Below, one piece after another: positions 13,058-24,373 of a stretch of 64,000 bases of DNA (position 1 is its first letter; every line of letters begins with the position of its first letter). The notes below the pieces were generated by a model that made no database searches, was not told the DNA's origin, and was given only the letters and a program-made list of their open reading frames with translations. The position numbers and the translations under genes are program-made. The DNA comes from Ricinus communis. Taxonomy: Eukaryota; Streptophyta; Magnoliopsida; Malpighiales; Euphorbiaceae. Location of the stretch: positions 34,396,342-34,460,341 of the forward strand of contig NC_063256.1 of assembly GCF_019578655.1 (NCBI RefSeq), given 5' to 3'.

Positions 13058-13327
13058 ACTAAAGGTTTATATTATAATAGTGACAAATCACAAAATCTTA
13101 ATGATAGAAGTTAATTGAAGTATTTAAACGGCTATAAAATAAAATATAATATCATAATATAAAGAACAATAAAGGACATACAAATATAAAGTCACATTAC
13201 TATGAAATTAATGTTTAATAGAGTAAGCCATACGGCAATCTTTTGTAGATGAGTGAAACTGTACGGTGGTTCTTTTCTTTTTCTTTTTGTCCGGGTGTTC
13301 TGCTATTATGTACCAGAGTAGAGAGTA

Positions 13328-13335
13328 ATATATAT
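13328..13335 (+). promoter_or_regulatory. TATA box of BURP-1
   Basis: TATATATG lies about 70 bp before the start codon. It aligns with TATATATG before BURP-2, and both are followed by GAGAGG, so it is a conserved core promoter. Confidence 0.6.
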
Positions 13336-13398
13336 GAGAGGCGAGCCTTCATAGCATTGCATTCGAAAGTTAGCTTATCCTCGTGTTTCGTGGTTTCA

Positions 13399-15097
13399 AT
13401 GGAGTTTCATGATCTCCTTTGTATCTTTGCTTTTTTCTGTGTAAGTATAACAAAATTTTCCAAATTTAAGATTTGTTTCTATTGATATATAGAAGTAGCC
13501 AATGAATAATATATGTTCTGTTGTCCAAATTTTGCATTGCAGCTGCTACTAGAAGGAAGCAATGCTTCTCTGCCTGCTGAAGAGTATTGGCATTCCAGGT
13601 TGCCAAATACTCCAATGCCACAAGAACTGCAAAATCTTCTGCAGCCTAGTTAGTTTCATCTTTATTTCTTTAATTATTTTTTAATGAAAAGGATATATAA
13701 AATACTGCATAAGAACCAAAAAAATAAAAAATAAACTCTAAATAAGCCCTCATAGCCAATGGATCATAGAAATATATGATTTCCGAAAATGAAAAATAGA
13801 GTTCAATTTTCAGACATTAAGATTGATCGGGTAAAGTAAGCAAATGGTATTTAAAATTATTGTTTCAAAATCAGTTTATGCATGCAACATTACCAATTAC
13901 TTGTTTCAGATCCCTTTAGAAAGTAACAGGGTCATGAAATCCAAAGCTCTGAAATATGATAATAGAGTTGGCATAATTACCATGTATGCAGATGCTTATA
14001 TGGAGAAAACATCTTTATATATATATATATATATATAGAATTAAATTCCTCAAGCCTTCTCATCTAATTGTTTATTTCCGATTACAAAAGCCGAAAGTAC
14101 TTTCTGGAGTATGGGCTTCAATAAATCTGGAGAAGAAAACCACAAAGCTTTTGCGGAAGGCTCGGATGATGCAGGACAAAAACATAGAAAAAGATATGTC
14201 CCTTCTTCTGCGAGAGGCATGTTCAAATTTGACGCTTTTTTTGAGAAAGGCCTGTTCAAATTTGATGTTTCTGTTTCGGCAACATTGGACGATGCAAGAC
14301 AGAGACATGGGAAAAAGCATGATGCTTCATTTGTGGAAGACTTGGATGACAAGAGCACATCTCGTAAGAGGAAATCCCAGAAACACGCTCTCTCTAATTC
14401 AACTGTATTCTTTTTATACAATAATCTCCATATTGGTCAGAAGATGAAGCTTCATATTACTAAACCAACAAACAAAGCCAAGATTTTGCTTCGTCAGGTT
14501 GCCGAATCCATCCCTTTTTCAAGTGACAGGTTCTTGGAAATCCTGCAGCAGTTCTCAATAAAACCTGAATCATTGCAAGCCAAGATCATCAAGCGAACAG
14601 TAGAGGATTGTGAGTCGTCAGGTATGGAAGGGGAAGATAGATTCTGTCCCACGTCTTTGGAATCATTACTTGATCTCACTATTTCACGTATCGGAAATAA
14701 AGTTGAGCTACTATTTAATGAGATAGATAAGCCAACCAGAATGCAGGACTACACTATCACAGGAGTCAACATGGCAGGAGAAAATCAAGTTGTTTGCCAC
14801 AAGCAGAAATACCCATATGCTGTCTATTCCTGTCGATCAATAAATGCCACTAAGGTATTTAGGGCTTCATTGGTTGGTGCTGATGGCACAACAGCTAAAG
14901 CAGTAGCAGTATGTCACTCAGATACCTCAAATTGGAATCCAAGGCATTTGGCCTTATTGATGCTTAATATCAAACAAGGAGAAGACCAATTTGCCATTTT
15001 ATTAGAAGTGATACAATTGTCTGGATTTCTAATGAAGTTCTTAAGGAATCTTCTAGTAATACCAATCTTTCGGTTTAAGACGCAGTTTTTGCAATAA
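13399..15097 (+). CDS. BURP-domain protein 1 (RD22/USP-like), C-terminus frameshifted
   Basis: Three exons are supported by splice sites and by alignment with the second copy: 13399-13440, 13543-13648 and 14091-15097 (introns GTAAGT..GCAG and GTTAGT..AAAG). The joined frame is 384 codons. Residues 1 to about 24 form a signal peptide (MEFHDLLCIFAFFC, then LLLEGSNA), so the product is secreted to wall or vacuole. Then come the family-typical SLPAEEYW and LPNTPMPQ, a charged region with degenerate repeats (residues 57-150), and the BURP domain from about residue 154. CH motifs: C285-H286, then C297-R298 where CH is expected after ten residues, then C324-H325. A one-base deletion near 14981 relative to BURP-2 shifts the frame, so the fourth CH and normal end are lost; the original stop would be 15076-15078. 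BURP proteins act in stress, seed and wall biology; this copy may be impaired. Confidence 0.8.
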
Positions 15098-15357
15098 GCC
15101 ACCTTTTACTTGTGCTTCTTCTGTCTTCTTGTAATGTTTGCTTATATGTATGCAATTATCCTTGAAATGATGAAGAAACATATGCATAGGCATAATGCTA
15201 CACTAATGTGCTTTTTCTTAGATAGGGGCATAAGCACCTGTTCATGGCAAAAATCAATGATACTCTGGAACATGAAAAAATAGTGGTGGTTCCTATACTA
15301 CGTGTAGTTTAGCATTCATTTAGAGTTCATTCATTATGTGTATTGATGATGTAAATA
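15098..15357 (+). other. 3' flank of BURP-1
   Basis: This is homologous to the BURP-2 3' flank: both contain GCCACCTTT, TATCCTTGAAATGATGAAGA and TTTTTCTTAG segments. The duplication unit therefore included the 3' UTR and ended near 15.23 kb. Confidence 0.6.
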
Positions 15358-16236
15358 GGAGAATATTCAGTCTTGTCTAGGCCCATGATCCAATGTGGAT
15401 TCTTGGTATTTAGTGTATACATGTCATTCATTCATAGATAGTTAATTTAGGACATATTCTGTGCCGATGACTCGTCAACACCTTCACCAAGTATGACAGG
15501 AAAAAAAAAAATTCTACCAAAAGTTCAAATGGAAAGGAAATGTCTTCCTCTTTCTCACTGAGTTTTCAGAAACCAGCAACACAGTCTGGAAACCCAGTTG
15601 GCTCCTACTGTTCTATTAAGCTCAATCATGAAAACTATTTGCTATGGAAGAATTTTGTTCTCCCAGTAATCAGAGGCAAACGCCTAAAAGGCTACATCAC
15701 TAGAACTAGGAAATGTCCATTACTATAACTGAAAAAGGAAAAGATGAAGAATTAGTGCTGAAAAATCCAGAACATGAAGATTGGATTGTTCACGACTAGA
15801 TCTTGCTTGGTTGGCTATACAACTCCATTGAGCCAGATGTTGCTTCAAAGTTAATGGGCTGCGAGAGCTCGAAAGACCTGTGGGACTCGATTAGAGATCT
15901 CTTTGGTGTGAAGAACAAATCAAACATAGTTTTTCTATAAAAGAGTGTTTCAAAAGCTTGTTAAAAGCAGGCTTGAAGATGTCTGAGTATCTCAAAGAAG
16001 CAAAGAAGCTTGCTAATAACCTCGCATTGGCAGGGAAGCCAGTATCACTAGAAGATCTGTGTTATCATCGAATTTTTCAAGTCAAAACTTTTATAAGCCC
16101 AATGATGAGATATTTTAGTTGATAGAATACTCTTGAATAAATAATGCGTGTTAAACCTATAGAAACTGCCTCGAGAATTGCTCCTAAGACCCTGGGATCA
16201 AAAAACCACACTTCTGCAAAGCTGTTAGGCTAAACA

Positions 16237-16343
16237 CGCGCGCTCAGGCTTAAGCTCGCGTGAGCTTAGGCCTAAGCTAGCGCGAACTTAGTGCTAAGCT
16301 CGCGCGCATTCAGTGCTGAGTTAGCGCGAGCTCAGGCCAAACC
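16237..16343 (+). repeat. 22 bp palindromic CpG-rich tandem array
   Basis: Five units begin GCGCG or GCGTG; the three middle ones are 22 bp and the outer two about 20 bp. The consensus is close to GCGCGAGCTTAGGCCTAAGC, and the second unit contains the palindrome GAGCTTAGGCCTAAGCT. The array ends next to the TATA box at 16344, so it is in the position of an LTR enhancer. In very AT-rich surroundings this is a sharp GC-rich island. Confidence 0.8.
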
Positions 16344-17070
16344 TATATAAACTCCCTCCACCTTCACTTTCAAACACACATTCTGCATATCCAAACCCCA
16401 CACTCTTTCTCTAATCCCCTCACCTTTCTCTAACCTCTCTCTACACATACCCTACACACCAAAACCTCATTCACTCTCTCTACACACCAAAACCCTTCTC
16501 TCTCTACACACAACAAAACCTCACTCTTTCCATACTCCTCGTTCTTCAAATACAAAAATCAGCCCCTCTATTCCCAAAAGATCCTAAAAAGTGTTCTCAA
16601 AGATCTTACACTCATTTTTATTTCAAAGCATCTTTTTGATTTTTGCATTCAAATCTATCACTTGAGGCCCAAATCTAATTTTATTTGATATTCGGTGCAT
16701 ATTTTATTTTTAAAATTTTTGTTTTTTATTTTTTTAATTTAGTGGTATAGTACCTATTTGCTTTCCCCGTGTAAGTTGGATACATGCAGGCTCAACCCAA
16801 TACTTGCGCAGGTCCAACCTAGACCCTTTGGATTTAAACCATTATAAAATGCAGTCGCTTTGGCACCTTTAGGCTTCCAGAAACTTGAACCGGTGCAGGT
16901 TCGACCTTAATAGCCTTGTGCATTGTTATTTTTCGTTTTATAATTTTATAACTCATTATTCAACTGTCTTGAGGCCTTAAAGGCCGTGGTTTATAATAAT
17001 TTCCCCTAAGCACCCCGATCTCTCTAAACCTTTTTTATGTATGTTTAAATTATTGCTTAGGATCTCTCCT

Positions 17071-17559
17071 CACATTTAAATAAATGGATAAATTGGACTT
17101 ACTAATTGTTTTGATCATCCCACATGCCAAGATAATAAAATGGAAGCTTACCAAAGTAAGCCCTCGTGTCTCGCATGCTTTATACTTAAATACTAAGGCT
17201 AAAATGAATTTGCCACCTAGATTAGGAAAATAAAAATTTGCAAATAATGTAGACACAATGGCATGCCAAGATAAAACCTAAGGCATTAAAGTGCCTTCCG
17301 ACTAAGATTAGTAAAGACACAATGTGCCTCCCATTTAGGACTAGTTGAGGTACCAAAAATACCCGTCACCTGAGGCTAGACCCTTGGTTGCACACCTCAC
17401 ATGTTAAGAAAGATAAAAAAGGTTGATGAATAAAATAAATATAGGGTAAAGCTAGGCTAAGATAATTTTATTAGGATAGGCAAATTCTCCTCTACTCTAG
17501 TGGAGGCTAGGATTCACCCCCTAGGCGGATAGGGGTGCTATAAAAAACCTTCCCTATTC
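17071..17559. repeat. 489 bp segment duplicated at 33743-34231, donor-side copy
   Basis: This part of the LTR-like insertion matches 33743-34231 over its full 489 bp in the same orientation; I count four substitutions and no gaps. It starts CACATTTAAATAAATGG and ends CCTTCCCTATTC. Here it is continuous with LTR-like sequence on both sides, so this is likely the original context. Confidence 0.9.
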
Positions 17560-20500
17560 GTACCTAACTTTGTGAACCTAGAATCTCTGATTTTAGGGAA
17601 GGGGAAACTTAGGCTCTCCGTAAGGGGTATAAAGTCGTCATCCTCACTCTCGAAACTGTCCGGATTTCATCGGGTGGCAACTCCTCCTAATGGTCTTAAG
17701 GTCATTTCATAATCCCTTACGGCCCTTGACTGAATGGCTCATTTTGAAACGAGCCTAGTACAAAAAGCGGACTCTGGACCAGCAGTGGAAACCCCACAAA
17801 AAAGTCAGTTGCTCCAATCTAGTAACTCAAGTTTTAGCAATTCTTTAACACATTAGAATACAATCTAGTTGTGTGCTAGATCTATGAGAAAGAAAGCATT
17901 AGTTGGGTTGATATACAAGCATTATTGTTAAGTTATGAGAAAATGCTAGAACAAATCAATGATGGGATCTCCTTAGTCAATCTTGGACAAGTCACAACAA
18001 ATTTTGTAGTGCAAGAGACTCTAGTCATTAAGGAAATCAAGGTAGAGGTCAATGAGGCTATTAATGTGGACAAGGCAGAGGAATAGATTTTGTTATGCTC
18101 AAAACAATAGTCAGTACTCAACTCATTATGGAAACAATGGTGGTAACTCACAGAGAGGTAGAGAAGGAAAAGGAAATGGCTCTAGGCTAATTTCTTAGGT
18201 GTATGGAAAACCTGGCCATATAGCTCTCAAATGTTACTATCGCTTTGATGAGTCATATCAGGGCACACCACCAGACCACAACAAGACATACTCAAATGTA
18301 ACTAACTCTACATATGTTGCTAGACCAGAGGTAGTAAGTGACCCTACCTAGTATGTTGACAGTGGAGCTACTTCTCATGTCATACACAGTGCTGCCAACA
18401 TTAGTGATAAACTTGAGTACAATGGTAATCAGCTTCTTACTATTGGTAATGGTAATCAACTGCCTATTGCTCATATTGCTATTTTTATGCTACACACTCT
18501 TGAAAATGGAAAGTTATTACTTAAAAATATATTACATGCATCTGAGATTAAAAAGAACCTTGTTAGCATCTCTCAACTCACTACCTCTAACAATATATCA
18601 GTTGAGTTTGATTCTTTTGGTTGTGTTATTAAGGACAAGCTAACAAGAGTAGAGCTGCTCAAGGGGAGACTTAGATGAGGCTTGTACCAACTTGAACAAA
18701 ATGTCAGTCCTTTCTCAATACCCTCTGCACCTTTAACTTCCACCAAGCCAACTTTAAGTAATCAAAGTCTTACCTCACACTACAACTGCAACACTGCTCA
18801 GTTAGAAACTTCTATTAGTAGTAAATCTTTAAATTCCTTAAAGGAGGTATGGCACAAGAGACTTGGGCATCCTTTAATGTAATCAAAAGGTTAGAATTAA
18901 TGAAGAGAAGTTCTTTTATAATGCACGTCAGTATGGAAAATCACATATATTGCCATTTAATACTTCAAGTTCTCATGCCTCTAAACCCTAGAACTTGTTC
19001 ACACAGACTTGTGGGGCCCTTCACTTGTAAATTCCACATCTGGATTTCGATACTACATCAACTTTATAGATGATTTTAGTAGGTACACCTGGAATTTCCC
19101 TTTAAAAAATAAATCAGATGCATTAAGTGCTTTCATTCAGTTTTAGAAACTTATAGAAAATAAACTTAAGAGGAAAATTAAATGTCTGCAATCAGACATG
19201 GGAGAAGAATTCCAAAGCTTTAATGAACTAGTAAAACAATAAGGCATAGAGTTCAGGCATTCTTGTCCCCTCACTTCATCTTAAAATGGCCGTGTTGAAA
19301 GGAAGCACAAACACATAATAGAAACAGGCTTGACCTTTCTTGCTCAGGTACATATGCCCCTCAAATATTGGCATAAGGCTTTCCAAACTTTTGTACACCT
19401 TATAAGCAAACTTCCTACTCCTCTACTCAAAGGAAAATCACCCTTAACCACCTTGTTCAATAGGAAACCTAATTATCACTCCTTAAAACCTTTCGATTGT
19501 GCATGCTTCCCTTGCTTAAGACCATATCAGATTCATAAATTCCAATTTCACACTACTAAGTGTGTATTCTTGGGGTATAGTGATGTTTATACGGGCTACA
19601 AGTGCATCAACACTACTGGCACAACCTATATTACCATACACATAATGAGTTAGAGTATCCCTTTAAAAATGGCTTTCTAAACACCAAAATCCTATGAGCA
19701 TATAACTGTTATAAACACCATGAACTAGTTCCCTTAAATTCCTCAATCACCTGTCAACTCACCATCACCATGTTCAACAACCACTCCTTCTAATACAATG
19801 CCAACTCCAATGACCGTTGCAGCTAGCTCTCATTCTAGTAAGTTTGCTTTATCACCTTATTTTCATTTACATAATACTGACATTGAAAGAGTACTTGCTG
19901 AAAAGGGGGATATTAATGATGATGCAAACTCTGAAAACTTTAGAAGTTTTGGTAGAATAAATTTTGATGGTAGTGCAGACAAGAATGCTCCAAATATTAT
20001 GCATGATCCACCTGATCAAGAACGATAACAACAAAGGCACCACATGATAACCAGTCTAAATCTGGTGTTTTTAAACCTAACCAACATCCATCAGACCTCC
20101 AAATGTTGACTGTATGCACCACAACTCCAAGTGAACAAACAATCCTTAAAGAGGCCATGAAATCAAAGCACTAGTTCAAAGCAATGACAAATAAGATTGA
20201 AGCTCTAACTAGGAACAACACTTGGACTCTAGTACCTTACTCCTCATCTAATAACCTGATAGGGAACAAATAGGTCTACAAGTGCAAGTATAATGAAAAT
20301 GGCAACTTCCAAAGATGTAAAGCTAGACTAGTGGTTAAGGGCTCCACACAAACTACTAGAATTGACTTCTGTGAGACCTAGAGTCTAGTGATTAAAGCAT
20401 CAATAATTAGAATCATCCTTACCATAGTTGTGTCAAGGAATTGGTCAGTGAGGCAACTAGACATTAACAATGCCTTCCTAAATGGAAAATTACAAGAGAC

Positions 20501-21667
20501 AGTCTATATGGAGCAGCCAAGTGTTATTGACAAGAAAAGACCAAATGATGTTTGCAAGCTCAACAAAGCCTTGTATGGCTAGAAACAGACACCTAGAGCC
20601 TGGTATGAGAAGTTGAGAATAACTTTAGGAAAATAGGGATTCATGAACTCAAAGTGTGATACTTCATTATTCTTTTACAAAGACAAACAACAAATTATGA
20701 TGGTTCTCATCTATGTGGATGACATTATAGTTACAGGGAGCAACACAAGTGCTTTACACAGTTTTATTACAAAGCTACATGGCTTGTTCACCTTGAAAGA
20801 TATGGGGGAGCTTCATCATTTTCTAGGTGTTGAGGTGAGAAGAGATGCCATTGGGATGTACCTAACTCAAAGCAGATATATTGAAAAACTCCTCAAGAAA
20901 GTAGAAATGAGCAATGTCAAAGTTTGTCCAACCCCAATTGTCATAGGAAAGCAAGTGACAGGTGATGAAGGTGATCCGTTCAAGGATGCAACACTGTACA
21001 GGAGCATAATAGGGAGCATTCAATATCTTAGCAACACTAGGCCAGATGTGTGTTATATTATCATCATCTGAACTAATACATGTAGAAACCAATGGTTGGG
21101 CATTGGCAAAGAGTTAAAAGAATCATCAGATATCTTCAAGGAACTAAGGACATGGGTCTTAACATCAAACCCTGTGGTAGGCAACTGTCAATTCATGCCT
21201 TTGCTGATGCAGATTGGGCTTGTTGTAGACATGATAGAAGATCCAAAGCATGCTACTATGTGTATCTGGTGGACACTTTTATTTCCTGGTCCTTCAAGAA
21301 GCAGTTTGTGTGTCTCTATCAAGTGCAAAGTCAAAGTATAAAGCCTTACAAAGAGCTTCTTGTGAAGTTACTTGGATTGAATCCTTGTTGTAATAATTAA
21401 GCCTAAAATACAAGTCTATTCCAATAAACTAGTGTGACAATATGAGTGTGACAGCCTGGCCTAGAGAAGTGGTCCAATGAGCGGGGAAATGGATGCCAGG
21501 GCAAGGATAGGATGCTTGAATAATGAGCGGTTTCTAGCAAGCTTCTAGGATGGCAGCACTCTAAGGTACGGGGATACATGAATGAATCGCATTGCATATT
21601 GAAACGAGGCAGGGAATGGTTGAAGGCATATATGTAAAAAGAGTTGGAATTAATCACACGAGTCGCC

Positions 21668-21765
21668 TTTTGGTTGCTTGGTTGTGGAGTTATAGAAACT
21701 TCAAAGTTAAACGTGCTTGGTTCAGGGAAATCTTAAGATGGATGACCTCTTAGGAAATTTTCAAA
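21668..21765 (+). other. 5S rRNA-derived segment in Cassandra LTR 1
   Basis: AACTTCAAAGTTAAACGTGC, TTAAGATGGATGACCTC and the following TAGGAAATTTTC align with the middle and 3' part of plant 5S rRNA (box C region and GATGGGTGACCTCC). Mismatches at conserved bases mean it is not a functional 5S gene. Confidence 0.6.
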
Positions 21766-22130
21766 TCTGTCAAGGGGCAAAACTGTGAGGCTAGTGGGGG
21801 CTAAAGTGGACAATATCTATAGTGATTTGGTTTCGGGTCGTTACAAATAGTATAAGACATGATCCCTTAAGTAGATGTGTGGTTTGAGGATGAACCGGGG
21901 GAAAGCTAGTGGGCATGTGACAGTCTAGCATAGAGAAGCGGTTCGATGAGGGTGGGAGATGGACGTTGGGGCAAGGATAGGATGTCTAGACGAGGAGTGG
22001 CTTCTGGCAAGCTTCTAGAATGCCAACACTCCAAAGTACGAAGGTACATAAATGAATCGAATTGCACATCAAAACAGGGCAAAGAATGGTTAATAGCATA
22101 TATGTAAAGAATTAGAACTAATCACATGAG

Positions 22131-22232
22131 GCGCTTTTTAGTTGTTTGGTTGTGGAGTTGTAAGAACTCTAAAGTTAAACATGCTCGGTTCGAGAAAATT
22201 TTAGGATGGGTGACCTCTTGAGAAGTTCTTGA
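22131..22232 (+). other. 5S rRNA-derived segment in Cassandra LTR 2
   Basis: AACTCTAAAGTTAAACATGC, then TTAGGATGGGTGACCTCTTG and AGAAGTTCTT are closer to 5S rRNA than the LTR 1 copy is. The GGATGGGTGACCTC core is intact. Confidence 0.65.
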
Positions 22233-22568
22233 ATCCATCGAGGGGCAAAACTGTAAGGCCACTGAATATTAATGTCTTTTCCAGGCCCATGATCCAATGT
22301 GGATTCTTGGTATTTAGTGTACACCTGTCATTCATTGATAGGTAGTTAGTTTAGGGCATCTCCTGTGTACATAATATATACAACATTTTCCTTATGCTTA
22401 GATTAAGCTGAGCTTCTTGCCTCCCAAATTCATCTTCTCAACTAAGTTTTTCACTATATGTGATAACTTTCTTGATCAAAAACGAATCTCAAAAGATGGA
22501 AGATATATCATAGAGATAGATCGTCTAGCCATTCAAGAAAAGTGAATTCGTGCTACTGCTTTCGATTT

Positions 22569-22931
22569 CACAAGGAAATGATATCTTTTGGCAGTAAAAT
22601 TAGTTGTTATTAATAATCAACTTTTAGTAACGAAATAAAATTCTTGATGCTAATGCTATACTTTTGGCAACAAAAATATATGCTGTCAAAAATAATATTT
22701 TGGTAACAATAAAATTTTGCTACTAATTTTAAAATATGGCAACAAAATTTATTATTACTAATATTACTCTTTTGGCAGCAACTCAGATTTTACTGCAAAT
22801 TACTTACGGAAACGTCTTTTCAACAACAACATACCACAATCCTTATATTTGCTGCTATATACTTATAGAAACATTTTTTGTACTTTAAGCAACAAAAATT
22901 AATGCTGCTAATTTCAGTATTTCTTGTAGTG
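22569..22931. mobile_element. CACTA-type terminal sequence or short CACTA MITE
   Basis: The right end reads TTTCTTGTAGTG, the reverse complement of CACTACAAGAAA, the standard CACTA terminus. Inward lie short repeated motifs (TTTTGGCAGC, GGCAACAAAA, GCTGCTAATT), like CACTA subterminal repeats. A possible decayed left end is CACAAGGAAATGATATCTTT at 22569. No transposase is present. The 3 bp flanks are TTT and ATT, so a target duplication is not clear. Confidence 0.5.
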
Positions 22932-23396
22932 ATTGTTACATAAAAAAACGGGCCAAATATATCATTTCAACCCTAACCTTTTCTAAATTAACATATTTCA
23001 TCCCAGACTTTAATTTTGACCTATTGCACTCCTTAATTTCTATTTGTAACCAATTTCATTCCTAATAAATATTGGCTACGTGCATGAGATAAAAACGCGA
23101 TGGTCTGGCTATATAGGCTCGATGTGGCAAGACAAATTAAATATCCAGCTAGAAAAATAGAAAACCAAGAATTATGACATAATTAATTAAGAAACTAGTC
23201 AAACAAAGTAGAAGCGGTAAAAGTAAAATAAATTCCTAAGCTCAAACTTTAAAAACTCTAAATACTTAAGATCCTTAAACTTCTAAGCTAAACCTAAAGA
23301 CAATCGACGATTTCCTGAAACAAAGTTATAACTTATAATCCTTAACTTGAAGTCGAGAATTTGTGTTTGTTACAAAAATACAAAGTTTGTGTATCT

Positions 23397-24010
23397 TGCA
23401 TTTGAATAGAGGATCTACCTTGGAGTTTAAAAGCAACGACGATCTGAGGAGGACATTGCTTGAAGCCATTCCTAGTTATAATGTAAGTTTAGTCATTTAT
23501 ATTGTTGGTTATAGTATAATGGATAGAGCTATAAGATTGAAATTGAGGTATGGTGGTAAATTGTTGAGAGATCCACTTCTTAGATATGTGGGTGGAAATG
23601 TAAGCATTAAGTATTCTGACGTTGATAAGCTGTCTATATCAGAACCAATGTGGTATACAAGGAAGTTTGGGTATACTTCTATGGAAGGAGTTTAGTAAAA
23701 GCCTAAGAATGGAAGTAAATTTATTTATCTATAAAAGTAGCACAAACCCTTAAGGATGGGCATATAATGGACTTGTATGTGGCTCACACTGTTGAACATC
23801 CACAATTTTCAACCCAAGATGGCCCACTAGGACAAGATGACCTGAATGTCCAAGGACAAAACGAGACAAGTGGTAGAATTAATGTTGAGGCAAGGGTAAG
23901 TGAGGGCAACAATGAACATAGGGTTGAGTCCTACATTACAATCAAAACACATCAATTATCACAATTGACTTCCAAAATACATAGTAGATCCTATAACAAT
24001 TGTAACAAAT
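23397..24010 (+). pseudogene. MULE transposase N-terminal (PB1-like) fragment
   Basis: The frame around 23516-23695 reads AIRLKLRYGGKLLRDPLLRY, then VGGNVSIKYSDVDKLSISE, typical of the PB1-like domain at the start of plant MULE transposases. A second frame at 23767-23930 reads MDLYVAHTVEHPQFS and continues into a polar, Asp/Gly-rich linker. A stop at 23693-23695 separates them. The zinc-binding, catalytic and SWIM parts are missing. Near-cognate sequence before 23397 has no clear start. Confidence 0.6.
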
Positions 24011-24100
24011 ATCAACTTCTTAACCCCATAGTGATTTGCTCGTTCTCTTTCTCTCTCTACCCTAATCTTTCTAATCCTTCTTAAAAGCCCTAAAATCACA

Positions 24101-24373
24101 TGTCCTGATTGCTCTGGTATGGGGATTGTCAAGCCACATGAAATAGTTACAAGCTTCTAAAAGTCTGTAAAATAACAAAAAATAGTTGATAAATAAACCT
24201 AAACTTAGACAAATAAATCCACTTTTAGCTAATATATTTACTCCATAGTTCCTGCAGCTAAAAAACCTTCTTCCTGGATTTTTCTGTTGTCCATGATGTC
24301 TTGAAAGTACCAACTTCCCCACAATTGCACATTGAAACAACCATTTAGCTTCTGCCCTAATTTCTTCTTTCAC
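24101..24373 (-). pseudogene. GRF zinc-finger protein fragment in MULE B
   Basis: Read from 24373, the frame includes CAIVGKLVLSRHHGQQKNPG and RRFFSCRNYG, then a likely intron (GTAAATA to TTTTACAG), then ACNYFMWLDNP. This is the C..(N)PGRRFxxC..C.FFxW.D pattern of the GRF zinc finger, with the usual intron before the last Cys. The downstream coiled coil is missing. The frame starts near the right TIR and runs toward the transposase fragment. GRF fingers bind nucleic acid; its use by the transposon is unknown. Confidence 0.6.

Larger units (their letters stand above)
16060..17860 (+). mobile_element. LTR-like insertion (probable solo LTR) within copia-1 gag
   Basis: About 1.8 kb of noncoding DNA splits the gag frame. 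It is organised like a long LTR: a CpG-rich tandem array at 16237-16343, a TATA box (TATATAA, 16344), then a CT/ACAC-rich stretch at 16360-16530 resembling a transcribed leader, then AT-rich sequence. The outer bases could be TGTTA (about 16060) and TAACA (about 17853), a TG..CA pair, but no 5 bp target duplication is visible, so boundaries are approximate. A 489 bp internal part recurs at 33743-34231. A gypsy (Tat/Ogre-like) origin is a guess based on length and style. Confidence 0.5.
15540..21400 (+). pseudogene. copia-1 gag-pol polyprotein remnant
   Basis: Domains in order: gag at 15540-15728 (HENYLLWKNFVLPVIRGKRL) and 15830-16060; gag resumes at about 17860 (ISWVDIQALLLSYEKMLEQI). A zinc-knuckle remnant at about 18200 (YGKPGHIALKCYY) has lost its leading Cys. 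Protease follows (YVDSGATSHV, about 18350), then GAG-pre-integrase (VWHKRLGHP, about 18850) and integrase (about 18990-19650, HTDLWGPS, GRVERKHKH). Reverse transcriptase spans about 20160-21060 with DINNAFLNG and the catalytic YVDDII near 20712, and RNase H starts at about 21092 (FADADWA). Stops sit where Trp or Gln is expected (for example 20271, 20379, 20580, 20635), largely explained by C-to-T or G-to-A changes. The element cannot make an active polyprotein. Confidence 0.8.
21447..22262 (+). mobile_element. Cassandra-type TRIM with 5S rRNA-derived LTRs
   Basis: Two direct repeats start TGTGACAG: LTR 1 at 21447-21845 (ends GTTACA) and LTR 2 at 21916-22262, which is cut short. The 70 bp between holds TAGTATAAGAC, a decayed match to the TGGTATCAGAGC primer-binding site, and a purine tract (CCGGGGGAAAGC) just before LTR 2. 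Each LTR contains a 5S rRNA-like stretch, the hallmark of the Cassandra family, whose LTRs carry 5S sequence with its pol III promoter. The two LTRs differ at many positions, so insertion is old. No protein is encoded, as normal for TRIMs. Confidence 0.7.
15360..22440 (+). mobile_element. Decayed Ty1-copia element (copia-1) with nested insertions
   Basis: A direct repeat marks the LTR remnants: the left copy (about 15360-15470) and right copy (about 22263-22440) share GCCCATGATCCAATGTGG and TTCTTGGTATTTAGTGTA. The left LTR is cut short and joined directly to gag with no primer-binding site visible. The right one continues through ACATAATATATACAACATT. Between them lies a + strand gag-pol reading right through in pieces, interrupted by an LTR-like insertion (about 16.06-17.86 kb) and by a Cassandra TRIM that replaces the RNase H end and 3' leader. 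Many in-frame stops show an old insertion. Confidence 0.75.

Noticed and set aside
14050..14421. 123-codon open frame on the strand opposite BURP-1 exon 3
   Set aside because: It is a shadow of the coding exon; the + strand frame has signal peptide, splice sites and BURP motifs shared with the paralog.
21668..22232. 5S rRNA genes
   Set aside because: The 5S-like stretches carry many changes at conserved bases, lack the 5S 5' part and sit in repeats with LTR features; they are parts of a Cassandra TRIM.
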